Shown: one piece after another, positions 18,289 to 26,792 of the stretch
Position numbering within the stretch: the stretch's first letter is position 1
Layout of the letters: every line of letters starts with the position of its first letter
Origin: Micavibrio sp. UBA6212
Lineage (GTDB): Bacteria; Pseudomonadota; Alphaproteobacteria; Micavibrionales; Micavibrionaceae
Direction: 5' to 3'
Assembly (NCBI GenBank): GCA_002421905.1
Contig: DISK01000005.1
Location: 30,432-94,431 of the forward strand
Length of the DNA: 64,000 bases
Notes under the pieces: model-generated
Databases searched by the model: none
The model's input: the letters and a program-made list of their open reading frames with translations, nothing else
Told to the model about the DNA's origin: nothing
Program-made: the position numbers and the translations under genes

Positions 18289-18894
18289 CTAAACAGGGCG
18301 CCGATTCAAAGCGGGGAAAGCTATAACATTATCGACAGGAACCGCCGAAGAGAAAGAGAAGGAAGACGCTTCCAATTCTCTGACTGGCTGTTCACCAGCT
18401 TCATCATAATCAAACAGATCATGTTCGACATCCATGGCTGCGGCATGCGCAGAGCAATGATCATAGAAGATAATAGCAATATCATGCAGAGCAACAGAAA
18501 CATCCGGCAGGGACGCTGCCATGGAGAAAAGATCTGCAAAGCTCTCCAGATCTTCTTGCATATAGATTGCGTATCCCGAGCAGGTTTGCTTCATACTATG
18601 GTGAAGCCCAGCCAGATAACGCGGAGCATAATCATCAAATGCGGCATCGGCCTGAATGGACAGACCAATTTGCAGTGCCTCATCAAGGAATTTTTCCATC
18701 GCCATATAGCGTGCAGCACAAGCCGCAGTCAGCAGGCATTTTTCAGCTGTCATCTCGGACAAGGCAACTTCGAGGGCATAGGACTCGTCTTCCGGAAGCG
18801 GCATCCGGCGATCCAGCATCTCTGCAATCATCACTGGCACTTCCAACGAGAAATGCACACGGATAATATCTTTGTCTGAAATCATATCACTCAT
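18289..18894 (-). CDS. unrecognised acidic helical protein
   Basis: A 201-residue, mostly alpha-helical, acidic protein with no signal peptide or membrane segment. It contains several Cys and His (EKCLLTAACAARY, FYDHCSAHAAAMDVEHD) that could bind a metal, and ends with the short motif VDNVIAFPALNRRPV. No domain is recognised. It is convergent with hinT (12 bases apart), and folC lies upstream on the same strand with a 64-base gap. Codon use looks like its neighbours, so a native lineage-specific gene is likely. Confidence 0.7.
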   Translation of the reverse strand: MSDMISDKDIIRVHFSLEVPVMIAEMLDRRMPLPEDESYALEVALSEMTAEKCLLTAACAARYMAMEKFLDEALQIGLSIQADAAFDDYAPRYLAGLHHSMKQTCSGYAIYMQEDLESFADLFSMAASLPDVSVALHDIAIIFYDHCSAHAAAMDVEHDLFDYDEAGEQPVRELEASSFSFSSAVPVDNVIAFPALNRRPV

Positions 18895-18958
18895 ACTGGC
18901 ATTAAGCGCCCAGTACGTAAAAAAATCGTTAAGCTCCTGTTCTATCTCCTCGATCTAT

Positions 18959-20323
18959 CTATTCATGTCGGGAGAGAACGGCCCCCATCAGATAAAGAGA
19001 GCCTGTTACCAGAATACGGCATGGGGCAGGTGCCATAGATAAGATATGTCTGATGGATGCCTCCAGACCTTCCGCATGATCTATGGAACCAGCATAAGAG
19101 CGCCCCAACACAGAAGATAAATCCGTACCCTCAAAGCTCAATGGTTGATCCGGAATGGTTATTGCGTGAACAGAGCTGGCATAAGGAGCAAGAGGTTCAA
19201 AAAATTCTAGGGGGTCTTTGGTAGTCAGCATTCCCAGAATTAGATGAAGATCCTTACCATCTCTATCACGCCAGTTTTTGGCCTGTTCGGCGAGAGCTTG
19301 CCCGCAACTATCGTTATGTCCGCCATCAATCCAAAGTTCATAGCCATCCGGTAACAGATCAATCAAGGGGCCATGGGATATTTTTTGCAACCGTGCAGGC
19401 CATCTGGCACTGACCAATCCCCGTTCCATGGCAGAAAGTCCCACAGGGTCTTCAAAACGGTCGGCAATAGACAGCATTGCAACCGCAGCAAGGGCTGCAT
19501 TCCCAAATTGATGGGAACCAACCAGATTCGGATGCGGAAAATCAAAAATATTTTCACCCGAATGCACCATAATTTTATCTGGAAGAACATCAAATGACCA
19601 TTCAGCCCCATGACGCAAAAGCGGGGCATTCTGATCCTGCGCAATCTGGTCAAAGACATCCATAACTTCCGGATGAATCTGCGGCCCGATCACACAAGGG
19701 ACATGAGGTTTAATAATGCCACCCTTTTCAAAGGCAATCTCACGATAAGCATGGCCCAAAAATTTGGTATGGTCGCGCGAGATCACATTGATAATAGACA
19801 AAAGCGGATTAGGGATAACGTTTGTTGCATCAAATTGACCGCCCATTCCAACTTCGACCAAAGTAACATCAGCCGGATTGCGGGAAAAAGCCAGAAACCC
19901 CGCTGCCGTAATCAGCTCGAAAGATGTTGTTTCCTGTCCATGATTAACCTGTTCAACCTCGTTGAATAAATCAAGTATCGCAGGTGTTGACATCTCGTTC
20001 CCCGAGAGAACAAGTCGTTCATTAAACCGCACCAGATGGGGAGATGTCATCACATGACAGGTTTTGCCTGCGGCCTCGAACATCGCGCGCAAATAAGCAA
20101 TGACCGATCCCTTACCATTTGTTCCAGCAACGTGAATGACAGGGGGTAAGGATAGATGGGGATTCCCCAGATCCTCCAATAAACGCAGAGTCCGCTCCAA
20201 CCCCGGATCAATACCACGCGGATAATATCCGGTTAAGCGATCAAGCAATGCCTGAAGACGCGGATCCGGATCAAAATGATCCGGCAGAGCTCGCGATAAA
20301 GAGGGATCAGGCGCGAGAAGCAC
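18959..20323 (-). CDS. folC: bifunctional folylpolyglutamate synthase/dihydrofolate synthase
   Basis: Adds glutamate residues to folates and makes dihydrofolate from dihydropteroate. The ligase P-loop VIHVAGTNGKGSVIAYLR, the LVEVGMGGQFDATN block, SRDHTKFLG and LWIDGGHNDSCGQALA are all present. The open frame extends to 20383 but that overlaps accD by 77 bases; a GTG at 20323 leaves a 17-base overlap and a normal length of about 454 residues, so I place the start there. The start remains uncertain because no strong ribosome-binding site is seen. The accD-folC pairing is widespread in proteobacteria. Confidence 0.92.
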   Translation of the reverse strand: MLLAPDPSLSRALPDHFDPDPRLQALLDRLTGYYPRGIDPGLERTLRLLEDLGNPHLSLPPVIHVAGTNGKGSVIAYLRAMFEAAGKTCHVMTSPHLVRFNERLVLSGNEMSTPAILDLFNEVEQVNHGQETTSFELITAAGFLAFSRNPADVTLVEVGMGGQFDATNVIPNPLLSIINVISRDHTKFLGHAYREIAFEKGGIIKPHVPCVIGPQIHPEVMDVFDQIAQDQNAPLLRHGAEWSFDVLPDKIMVHSGENIFDFPHPNLVGSHQFGNAALAAVAMLSIADRFEDPVGLSAMERGLVSARWPARLQKISHGPLIDLLPDGYELWIDGGHNDSCGQALAEQAKNWRDRDGKDLHLILGMLTTKDPLEFFEPLAPYASSVHAITIPDQPLSFEGTDLSSVLGRSYAGSIDHAEGLEASIRHILSMAPAPCRILVTGSLYLMGAVLSRHE

Positions 20324-21377
20324 TGCGCGCCCGACGTTTGTTTTTACCAACCACTGGAACCACATCTTCATTGGCCGGATCAAGCTGTCTAATCACAGCC
20401 TTATTAATGGTGGGATGGGCAACAGCAACACCAGCAGAAAGAACTTTGGCCGCCAACGCTTCCGATTTTGAAGTCGCCGGTTTCTTCCCACGTCCACCTT
20501 CAGGCCCGCCGACAGGCGCATCGTCAACAATACGGCGCATCAGAAGGGAAAGAAGACGAGACAATGTTTCCTTGAGATCCTGACGGGCCACAACGATATC
20601 CACCATACCATGTTCGCGGCAATATTCAGCCGTTTGGAATCCAGCAGGCAATTGTTCACGGATGGTTTCCTCGATGACGCGCTTCCCGGCAAAACCGATC
20701 ATACATCCGGGTTCTGCAAGATGAAGGTCACCCAACATGGCAAAAGAAGCACTCACTCCACCGGTTGTCGGATCAGTCAGCAACACGATATAAGGAAGAC
20801 CTGCATCCTTGACCATTTGAACAGCAATGACAGTCCGCGGCAACTGGATCAGGGAAATCATTCCTTCTTGCATCCTTGCGCCCCCCGATGCCGGAACAGC
20901 AATCAGGGCCGCATTTTTCTGGACAGCAATTTCTGCGGCACGAACCAGACCTTCACCAACAGCAGCCCCCATCGAGCCACCCATAAAAGCAAAATTGAAG
21001 GCCGCAACAACCGTCGGGTTTCCACCAATCACCCCAAGAGCCACAATAATGGCATCTTTTTCACCAGTCTTGGATTGAGCATCCTTCAGACGGTCGCTAT
21101 ATTTTTTCTTGTCCTTGAATTTCAAAGGATCCTGCGGAACAGTCGGGATTTCCATCCGTTCATATTTTCCATCATCAAACATCAACTCAAGACGCTCAGA
21201 GATGCTGATCTTCATATGATACCCGCAATGGGTACAGACATTCATGTTCTCGGCCAGATCACGGTGGAACAGCATCCCTTCACAAGATGGGCATTTTTGC
21301 CACAAATTGTCAGGCACATCTTTTGACCCGACGATCGAGCGGATTTTGGGGCGAATAAAATTCGATAACCAGTTCAT
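20307..21377 (-). CDS. accD: acetyl-CoA carboxylase carboxyltransferase subunit beta
   Basis: Carries out malonyl-CoA formation with AccA, the committed step of fatty acid synthesis. The 356-residue product has a four-Cys zinc ribbon, CPSC at about residue 29 and CTHC about 20 residues further on, then the crotonase-like carboxyltransferase fold with VPASGGARMQEG and LTDPTTGGVSASFAMLGD. The C-terminus after about residue 300 is a Lys/Arg-rich tail longer than in E. coli. It overlaps the following folC gene. Confidence 0.96.
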   Translation of the reverse strand: MNWLSNFIRPKIRSIVGSKDVPDNLWQKCPSCEGMLFHRDLAENMNVCTHCGYHMKISISERLELMFDDGKYERMEIPTVPQDPLKFKDKKKYSDRLKDAQSKTGEKDAIIVALGVIGGNPTVVAAFNFAFMGGSMGAAVGEGLVRAAEIAVQKNAALIAVPASGGARMQEGMISLIQLPRTVIAVQMVKDAGLPYIVLLTDPTTGGVSASFAMLGDLHLAEPGCMIGFAGKRVIEETIREQLPAGFQTAEYCREHGMVDIVVARQDLKETLSRLLSLLMRRIVDDAPVGGPEGGRGKKPATSKSEALAAKVLSAGVAVAHPTINKAVIRQLDPANEDVVPVVGKNKRRARSASRA

Positions 21378-21631
21378 AAATATCTCTCAAATAACAAAGC
21401 TTGGTGTAAAGCGGGACTATAGCGGAAAAGACCGCCCCAACTCAAGCCCAGCTTAAAGGTCGGACAAAATACCATATATTATGAATAATTTAGGCGGATT
21501 TAATTATGGGGAGGGAAAGGAAGAGGACATCCTGTCCCTTGAGAATCAAGTGCCATAATGCTAAGTCTTTGGGACTATCGAATGGGGAAGCTTATGACTC
21601 CCCACAGACAAAAATATAAAGGATGCCCAGT

Positions 21632-22156
21632 ATGATAAGACTCGCCACACTCGCTTTTTTGATTCCTGCCCTCATTATGTTGAGTGCTTGTAGCGGCGGA
21701 GAAGCAAAATATCCAACAGGTGCAGATCGCACAGCAACCGGTGCCAATAGCATTTATGATGAAGCACCCAGCATTTTCGGGGAAGGCGGGCTGGACATTT
21801 TCAACAGCAAGAAATCGTCCGGCAATGATGGAAGTGGGGTCGCCGTTAACAGTTATTTATGGCGCGCCGCTCTTGATACAGTCTCCTTTATGCCACTGGC
21901 ATCAGCTGATCCTTTTGGCGGAACCATTATTACCGATTGGTATTCCGACCCCTCTTCACCGCAAGAACGCACCAAGTTGAATGTCTTTATCCTTGATAAA
22001 CAGCTCAAGGCTGATGCAATCTCGGTCAAAGTCTTCCGTCAGGTCAAATCCGGCGGATCATGGAGGGATGCCACCGTGGCTGCCGATACCGGCCGCAAAA
22101 TGGAGGATGCCATCCTGACCCGCGCCCGTGAAATGCGCCTTGCCCAAGAGGACTAG
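21632..22156 (+). CDS. DUF3576-type lipoprotein
   Basis: A 174-residue protein with signal peptide MIRLATLAFLIPALIMLSAC, lipobox LSAC, then a mature domain with NSYLWRAALDTVSFMPLAS and GGTIITDWYSDP, the pattern of alphaproteobacterial DUF3576 proteins. An ATG at 21623 is also in frame, but AAAGGAT has correct spacing only for 21632. The function is unknown; it is expected to sit in the outer membrane or periplasm. A strong terminator follows. Confidence 0.85.
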   Translation: MIRLATLAFLIPALIMLSACSGGEAKYPTGADRTATGANSIYDEAPSIFGEGGLDIFNSKKSSGNDGSGVAVNSYLWRAALDTVSFMPLASADPFGGTIITDWYSDPSSPQERTKLNVFILDKQLKADAISVKVFRQVKSGGSWRDATVAADTGRKMEDAILTRAREMRLAQED

Positions 22157-22190
22157 GCCTGAAACCGGAGTCAGGAAATACTGGATACTA

Positions 22191-22216
22191 AAAAGGCCTG
22201 AGTTTTCAGGCCTTTT
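22191..22216. terminator. bidirectional rho-independent terminator
   Basis: AAAAGGCCTGA (22191-22201) and TCAGGCCTTTT (22206-22216) form an 11-bp stem with a four-base loop. T runs exist on both strands, so it can end both the DUF3576 gene and the convergent rlmB. Confidence 0.9.
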
Positions 22217-22217
22217 C

Positions 22218-23189
22218 TTATTTTAAGCAATCAGCCGACACCGCATAAAGCGAAACGGCTGCTGCGTTCGAGACATTCAGGCTCGATAGAGCTCCGAAGG
22301 TCGGTAATTGAACCAGAATATCACATTTATCCCGTACCAGAGGACGAAGTCCCGGCCCTTCTGCCCCCAGAACCAGCAATGTCCGGTCATATTTAGGAGC
22401 CTGACCGATTGTTTTCTCGCCGCGCTCATCCAGAGCCAAAGCAAAATAACCATGTTCTTGCATCGTCTCGATCGAACGCGCCAGATTGGTTTCATAGACA
22501 ACAGGAATATGTTCCATTGCCCCGCTGGCGATCTTGGCCACCAGACCACTTAATTCAGGCGCATAACGGCTTTGAACGATGATGGCTTCGGCACCGAACG
22601 CACAAGCCGAACGGATCACGGCCCCCAGATTATGGGGGTCAGTCACCTGATCAAGTAAAACAATAACCGATTTTTCCTTGGTCGCAGCCTTGTTCAATAT
22701 ATCAGGTAAGAAAACTTCGGCGAGCGGATCGCAATCAAGACCTATCCCCTGATGAACCATTCCCTTAGGCAGCACCCGATCAAAGGTTTCTTTTTCCAGC
22801 AAAGTAACGGACGGCAAATCCCGCCCTTCTTTCATGGCGGCACGCACCATCAGAACCACTTCGTCTTCAGTCTGCTCGGTTGCGTATATATGATGGATTT
22901 TCCGCTCGGGGTTATGCAGAGCCGCCGTCACAGCATGCGACCCGAATAAAGTTATTTTGAGACGCGGAGCTCTTTGTTCGCCACCTTTGTTCTTGTGGAA
23001 AGAATCTGGTTTTGGGCCGTTTCCTGCCCCCTGACGGGTTGCTGGACGGCGATTGGGTGCTTTCTTCCCCCGCTCTGATCCTGCATCATGCTCATGGCGG
23101 CCCGTCCTGCCCCCACCGGCTTTTCCGTCACGGGAACGACCCTGTCCCGACGACTTTCCACCTTTTCCGAAAGAATTTTTCATTTTCAT
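22218..23189 (-). CDS. rlmB: 23S rRNA 2'-O-methyltransferase RlmB (TrmH family)
   Basis: A 323-residue SPOUT methyltransferase. The catalytic domain has an N-terminal substrate-binding part (GSHAVTAALHNPERKIH), motif 1 DQVTDPHNLGAVIRSACAFG, motif 2 LVLGAEGPGLRPLV and motif 3 LSSLNVSNAAAVSLYA. It should methylate G2251 of 23S rRNA. The first 75 residues are an extra Gly/Arg/Lys/Gln-rich disordered tail, likely an RNA-binding extension. The exact modified base cannot be proved from sequence. Confidence 0.9.
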   Translation of the reverse strand: MKMKNSFGKGGKSSGQGRSRDGKAGGGRTGRHEHDAGSERGKKAPNRRPATRQGAGNGPKPDSFHKNKGGEQRAPRLKITLFGSHAVTAALHNPERKIHHIYATEQTEDEVVLMVRAAMKEGRDLPSVTLLEKETFDRVLPKGMVHQGIGLDCDPLAEVFLPDILNKAATKEKSVIVLLDQVTDPHNLGAVIRSACAFGAEAIIVQSRYAPELSGLVAKIASGAMEHIPVVYETNLARSIETMQEHGYFALALDERGEKTIGQAPKYDRTLLVLGAEGPGLRPLVRDKCDILVQLPTFGALSSLNVSNAAAVSLYAVSADCLK

Positions 23190-23308
23190 GGCTTTTTCTA
23201 TGCTCTTTGCTCTTGACTTTATGTGCGAAATCTCTTTTCTTCTGTTCTCGCAATTCTGTCCAGCTTTTTTATTAAAGCACGGTCAAAAAGCGGAAGTAAA
23301 CACCTGTT

Positions 23309-23394
23309 GGAAGGGTGGCCGAGTGGTTAATGGCAGCAGACTGTAAATCTGCCCGCGTGAGCGTACACAGGTTCAAATCCTGTCCCTTCCACCA
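23309..23394 (+). tRNA. tRNA-Tyr (anticodon GTA)
   Basis: An 86-base tRNA with acceptor stem GGAAGGG/CCCTTCC, a D-arm with GAGTGGTTAA, anticodon stem GCAGA/TCTGC enclosing CTGTAAA, a long variable arm (CCGCGTGAGCG), T-arm with GTTCAAATC, and an encoded CCA. The GTA anticodon and long variable arm mark a bacterial tRNA-Tyr. Confidence 0.96.
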
Positions 23395-23404
23395 TTTACT
23401 AAAG

Positions 23405-23430
23405 AAGCCTCCCTTGTGGGGGCTTTTTTA
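23405..23430 (+). terminator. rho-independent terminator after tRNA-Tyr
   Basis: AAGCCTCC (23405-23412) pairs with GGGGGCTT (23418-23425) with one T-G pair, followed by a T run, ten bases after the tRNA. Confidence 0.8.
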
Positions 23431-23563
23431 GTAAATAGAGAAAAGTTTTGAACCGTCAAAGATTCACGGCAAGGGCGATGACCCAACAGTCGGCATTTGC
23501 CCTTGAATAATGACGTTATTCCCAATATATATAGTGTTATATTTTCTAGGAGAAATATAAATT

Positions 23564-24637
23564 ATGTTTACAGCGCTCATAGCGTTTTCTGTGCTCTCTA
23601 TTCTTATATCTTTTCTATGTTCGCTTTGGGAAGCTGTGCTTTTGAGCATTTCACCCTCTTATATGCAGACAAAATTAAATGAGGGAGGAAAAATCGGGGC
23701 CATTCTCAAAGACTTCAAGGAGAATATTGATCGGCCACTTGCGGCGATTCTAACACTTAATACCATTGCCCACACAGTAGGTGCAATTGGGGTAGGTCAG
23801 GAAGCCACCAAAATATGGGCTGACAGCAACCCGGTTATTACTGGTTTTGTAGTTCCTGCAATTATGACGACAGCCATTCTGATTCTTTCTGAAATCATTC
23901 CTAAAACAATCGGCGCTACAAACTGGAGATTTCTGGCGCCATTTACTGTCCGCAGCTTGCAGATTGTTTTAAGAGTTATTTCTCCCATTATATGGGTGTG
24001 CCAGCTGGTGACAAAAGTATTTAATTCCCAGAAAGAAAAGAGTGTTTTTTCCAGAACAGACTTTCTGGCGATGGCACAAATCGGATCACAAGAAGGCGCG
24101 CTGGACGAAGCAGAGACAAAATTCATACAAAATCTTATGCAATTCAAAAATTACAAAGCAAAAGATGTGATGACACCCCGTACGGTTACCGTGTCTGCCT
24201 CTCAAAATATGACGGCCAGAGAGTTTTACGATCTGCAGGAAGAGCTTGTTTTTTCGCGTATTCCGCTTCGCGAAGATCATAAGCGTGAGACAATTGTCGG
24301 TTACGTTCTCAAAGACACCGTTCTTGAACACTTGATTGACGATGACAAAGACAAGCCGTTAAGCGCGTTTAAGAGAGATATTATATCTGTTCCTGAATCT
24401 TACAGCATCTTGCAACTCTTTAATGATTTCATTCAAAAACGTGAGCATATCGCCTTGGTCGTGGATGATTTTGGCGGCATGTCGGGGCTTGTAACGATGG
24501 AAGATATTGTAGAAACCCTTCTAGGTGCCGAAATTGTTGACGAGACGGATAAAATTATAGATTTGCAGGATATGGCAAAAAAGCAATGGAAGAACCGCTA
24601 TAAGAAAGCAATCCTTCCGCAGGATAAAACCGTCTAG
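23564..24637 (+). CDS. CNNM/CorC-type membrane transporter (DUF21 plus CBS domains)
   Basis: A 357-residue protein. The N-terminal DUF21/CNNM domain has about four membrane helices (FTALIAFSVLSILISFLCSL, then TLNTIAHTVGAIGVGQE, FVVPAIMTTAILILSEIIPK). A linker EGALDEAETKFIQNLMQFKN leads to two CBS repeats starting KDVMTPRTVTVSA and ending SGLVTMEDIVETLLGAEIVD. Such proteins are linked to Mg2+/Co2+ efflux. The usual C-terminal CorC_HlyC domain is missing: the protein ends about 30 residues after the second CBS. AGGAG precedes the ATG. Confidence 0.92.
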   Translation: MFTALIAFSVLSILISFLCSLWEAVLLSISPSYMQTKLNEGGKIGAILKDFKENIDRPLAAILTLNTIAHTVGAIGVGQEATKIWADSNPVITGFVVPAIMTTAILILSEIIPKTIGATNWRFLAPFTVRSLQIVLRVISPIIWVCQLVTKVFNSQKEKSVFSRTDFLAMAQIGSQEGALDEAETKFIQNLMQFKNYKAKDVMTPRTVTVSASQNMTAREFYDLQEELVFSRIPLREDHKRETIVGYVLKDTVLEHLIDDDKDKPLSAFKRDIISVPESYSILQLFNDFIQKREHIALVVDDFGGMSGLVTMEDIVETLLGAEIVDETDKIIDLQDMAKKQWKNRYKKAILPQDKTV

Positions 24638-24655
24638 TTATGGGGCTTGTTAAAC

Positions 24656-25006
24656 CTAATCCGTAACTTTCTTCACAAATTCGGATTTAAGACCCATCGC
24701 GCCAATACCGGGGATTTTACAATCAATATCATGATCGCCCGCCACCAGACGGATATTCTTGACCTTGGTGCCGACCTTCACAACAGAAGAAGATCCTTTG
24801 ACCTTCAAATCCTTGATAACGGTCACAGTATCCCCGTCTTGTAAAAGAGTTCCATTAGAATCCTTAACAACCAGACCTGCCTCTTCTTCGGATTTGACAA
24901 CATCCGCAACAGACCAGACATGACCACATTCCATGCAGGTCACACTGCCATCATTTTCAAAAACATAATCCGCGCCACATTCGGGGCATATTAGTGAGGC
25001 CGACAT
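24656..25006 (-). CDS. yjdM: PhnA/YjdM zinc-ribbon protein
   Basis: A 116-residue protein with an N-terminal four-Cys zinc ribbon (CPECGAD and CMECGHVW) and the C-terminal SH3-like YjdM domain [20 protein letters not shown]. The role of this family is unclear despite the historical phnA name. AAAGGAA with good spacing selects the ATG at 25006; in-frame codons up to 25063 are disregarded. Confidence 0.92.
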   Translation of the reverse strand: MSASLICPECGADYVFENDGSVTCMECGHVWSVADVVKSEEEAGLVVKDSNGTLLQDGDTVTVIKDLKVKGSSSVVKVGTKVKNIRLVAGDHDIDCKIPGIGAMGLKSEFVKKVTD

Positions 25007-25328
25007 AATCGGTTCCTTTCCTTCTTTCATTATCAATTTATCCTCTATGCGTTTAACATGCATGAAGCCCAGCGCAAAGGGAGAAAAAGAAAAAACCGGG
25101 CGTACGTTTCAATAGACGTACACAAAACCCTCCTCAATCTTCCCTCAAACTCAGTTCGTTCTGCGAAAAAAATTTTTCTTGAGAAAGATTTTGGTCCATT
25201 TTCTTTGTTTTGAGGAAATTTCAAAACAGCAAAAATTCCGCCCAAAATGGGGCGAGGGGGCAGAATTAAGACTGTACGTCTCAACAATCTAGCAAAACCA
25301 CCCACAAAAGTAAAGGAATAAATTCCTT
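25007..25328. other. intergenic region without a recognised gene
   Basis: No credible gene is seen. A leftward 86-codon frame (25045-25305) has basic, low-complexity content and no ribosome-binding site. The stretch contains an 8-base inverted pair AGACGTAC (25114-25121) and GTACGTCT (25274-25281), A+T-rich tracts, and a G+C patch CGCCCAAAATGGGGCG near 25240. It may hold the yjdM promoter. Confidence 0.5.
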
Positions 25329-25628
25329 TTATGATTTGAAATTGAACGGCGGGTAGTTTGAGGTAATATCAGGAACCTCAATTGCATGCTCACGAATCGA
25401 AGGGGCTTCAGCCTGACCACCACCCCAATATCTGGGACCAGTAACATCACGACCAGCCCCTTCATATGTAACGGGAATAATGGGCAGAGGTGTCAAACCC
25501 GAGGCGCGTTGATATTGTGTGCAAAAACTTTTCCATATCCTGTCTTTATCCAACTCTGTGGCCAAAACACGCTCACCAGCTGCAGCGGCACGTTCCAAGC
25601 TGGATTTAAGTCCTGAATCTTTAGACAT
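25329..25628 (-). CDS. small unrecognised protein
   Basis: A 99-residue soluble protein starting MSKDSGLKSSLERAAAAGER, with an amphipathic N-terminal helix followed by a Pro/Gly-rich half (GAGRDVTGPRYWGGGQ) and the ending YPPFNFKS. A strong AAGGAGTG lies before its ATG, which argues it is expressed. No domain is recognised. It sits between yjdM and the mdh terminator on the same strand as both, but not in an operon with them. Confidence 0.6.
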   Translation of the reverse strand: MSKDSGLKSSLERAAAAGERVLATELDKDRIWKSFCTQYQRASGLTPLPIIPVTYEGAGRDVTGPRYWGGGQAEAPSIREHAIEVPDITSNYPPFNFKS

Positions 25629-25701
25629 TTGACACTCCTTATAAAATTTATGGCCTGACTATAGCATAAAATATGTAAATTATAAAACAAAAACTGGCTT
25701 A

Positions 25702-25728
25702 AAGAAAAATCCCGCAAAAAAGCGGGAT
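25702..25728 (-). terminator. rho-independent terminator after mdh
   Basis: On the minus strand ATCCCGC (25728-25722), a T6 loop and GCGGGAT (25715-25709) are followed by TTTTC. It lies 35 bases past the mdh stop. Confidence 0.85.
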
Positions 25729-25762
25729 CAATCACTTTAGCTATAAAGAGGACTGACTATAC

Positions 25763-26743
25763 CTATTTGAACAAATGTTCAACACCAGCGCGTTCCTCGC
25801 GAAGTTCTTTCTCGGTTGCATCCATTCTTGTCCGAGAAAATTCATTAATTTCAAGGCCTTGGACAATCGCATATTTACCGTCCTTGCACGTCACCGGATA
25901 ACCATAAATGACGCCTGACTCGATCCCATAAGATCCGTCAGATGGAATTCCCATGGAAACCCAGTCACCTTCAGCCGTCCCCAGCGCCCAAGAACGCATA
26001 TGGTCAATGGCAGCACAGGCCGCAGACGCCGCAGAAGACGCCCCGCGAGCCTTGATAATCGCAGCACCACGTTGTTGGACAGCAGGAATAAACTCCCCTT
26101 CATACCAAGCTTGATCAACCAAAGACAAAGCCGCTTTCCCAGCAACTGTGACATGATGCAAATCAGGGTACTGGGTCGAGCTATGGTTGCCCCAGATTGT
26201 CATTTTCTTGATATCTGTTGTATGAGTTCCTGTTTTTCCAGCCAATTGTGACAAGGCACGGGAATGATCCAGACGCACCATCGCGGTGAAACATTTTGGA
26301 TCAAGATCAGGGGCATTCTGTTGTGCAATCAGTGCATTAGTATTGGCAGGATTCCCAACAACCAGAACCTTGACATCACGTTTGGCATGATCGTTCAGGG
26401 CTTTACCTTGGGGCGCGAAAATTGCACCGTTGGCTTCAAGTAAATCCTTGCGTTCCATTCCAGGGCCACGAGGACGAGCCCCGACCAGAAGCGCATAGTC
26501 AACATCTTTGAAAGCCACAGTAGCATCGTCAGTCGTCACAACACCGTGAAGCAAGGGAAATGCACAATCATTCAACTCCATGACCACGCCTTCCAGTGCA
26601 CCTAACGCAGGCGTAACTTCTAGAAGATGCAAGATAACCGGCTGGTCTTTTCCCAACATTTCGCCAGAGGCAATCCGGAACAATAAGGCATATCCGATTT
26701 GGCCGGCTGCACCGGTCACTGCGACCCGTACTGGAGCTTTCAT
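25763..26743 (-). CDS. mdh: malate dehydrogenase (cytosolic-type)
   Basis: Interconverts malate and oxaloacetate with NAD in the TCA cycle. The 326-residue protein starts [20 protein letters not shown], has [10 protein letters not shown], the active-site His in [15 protein letters not shown] and Arg in [13 protein letters not shown]. These features mark the cytosolic MDH type known from Burkholderia, actinobacteria and eukaryote cytosol. Most alphaproteobacteria use a different, LDH-like MDH, so this gene may have been acquired by transfer. A terminator follows. Confidence 0.95.
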   Translation of the reverse strand: MKAPVRVAVTGAAGQIGYALLFRIASGEMLGKDQPVILHLLEVTPALGALEGVVMELNDCAFPLLHGVVTTDDATVAFKDVDYALLVGARPRGPGMERKDLLEANGAIFAPQGKALNDHAKRDVKVLVVGNPANTNALIAQQNAPDLDPKCFTAMVRLDHSRALSQLAGKTGTHTTDIKKMTIWGNHSSTQYPDLHHVTVAGKAALSLVDQAWYEGEFIPAVQQRGAAIIKARGASSAASAACAAIDHMRSWALGTAEGDWVSMGIPSDGSYGIESGVIYGYPVTCKDGKYAIVQGLEINEFSRTRMDATEKELREERAGVEHLFK

Positions 26744-26792
26744 AATTCAATTTCCTTTCTTGAAGTGTTATCTAAATCCATACCGGAGATCA

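Noticed and set aside
25114..25281. Eight-base inverted repeats AGACGTAC / GTACGTCT flanking about 150 bases
   Set aside because: Too short for insertion-sequence ends, no target duplication and no transposase between them.
25045..25305. Leftward 86-codon open frame between yjdM and tail of the small gene
   Set aside because: Basic, low-complexity translation, no ribosome-binding site, and overlap with the yjdM promoter region; read as chance.
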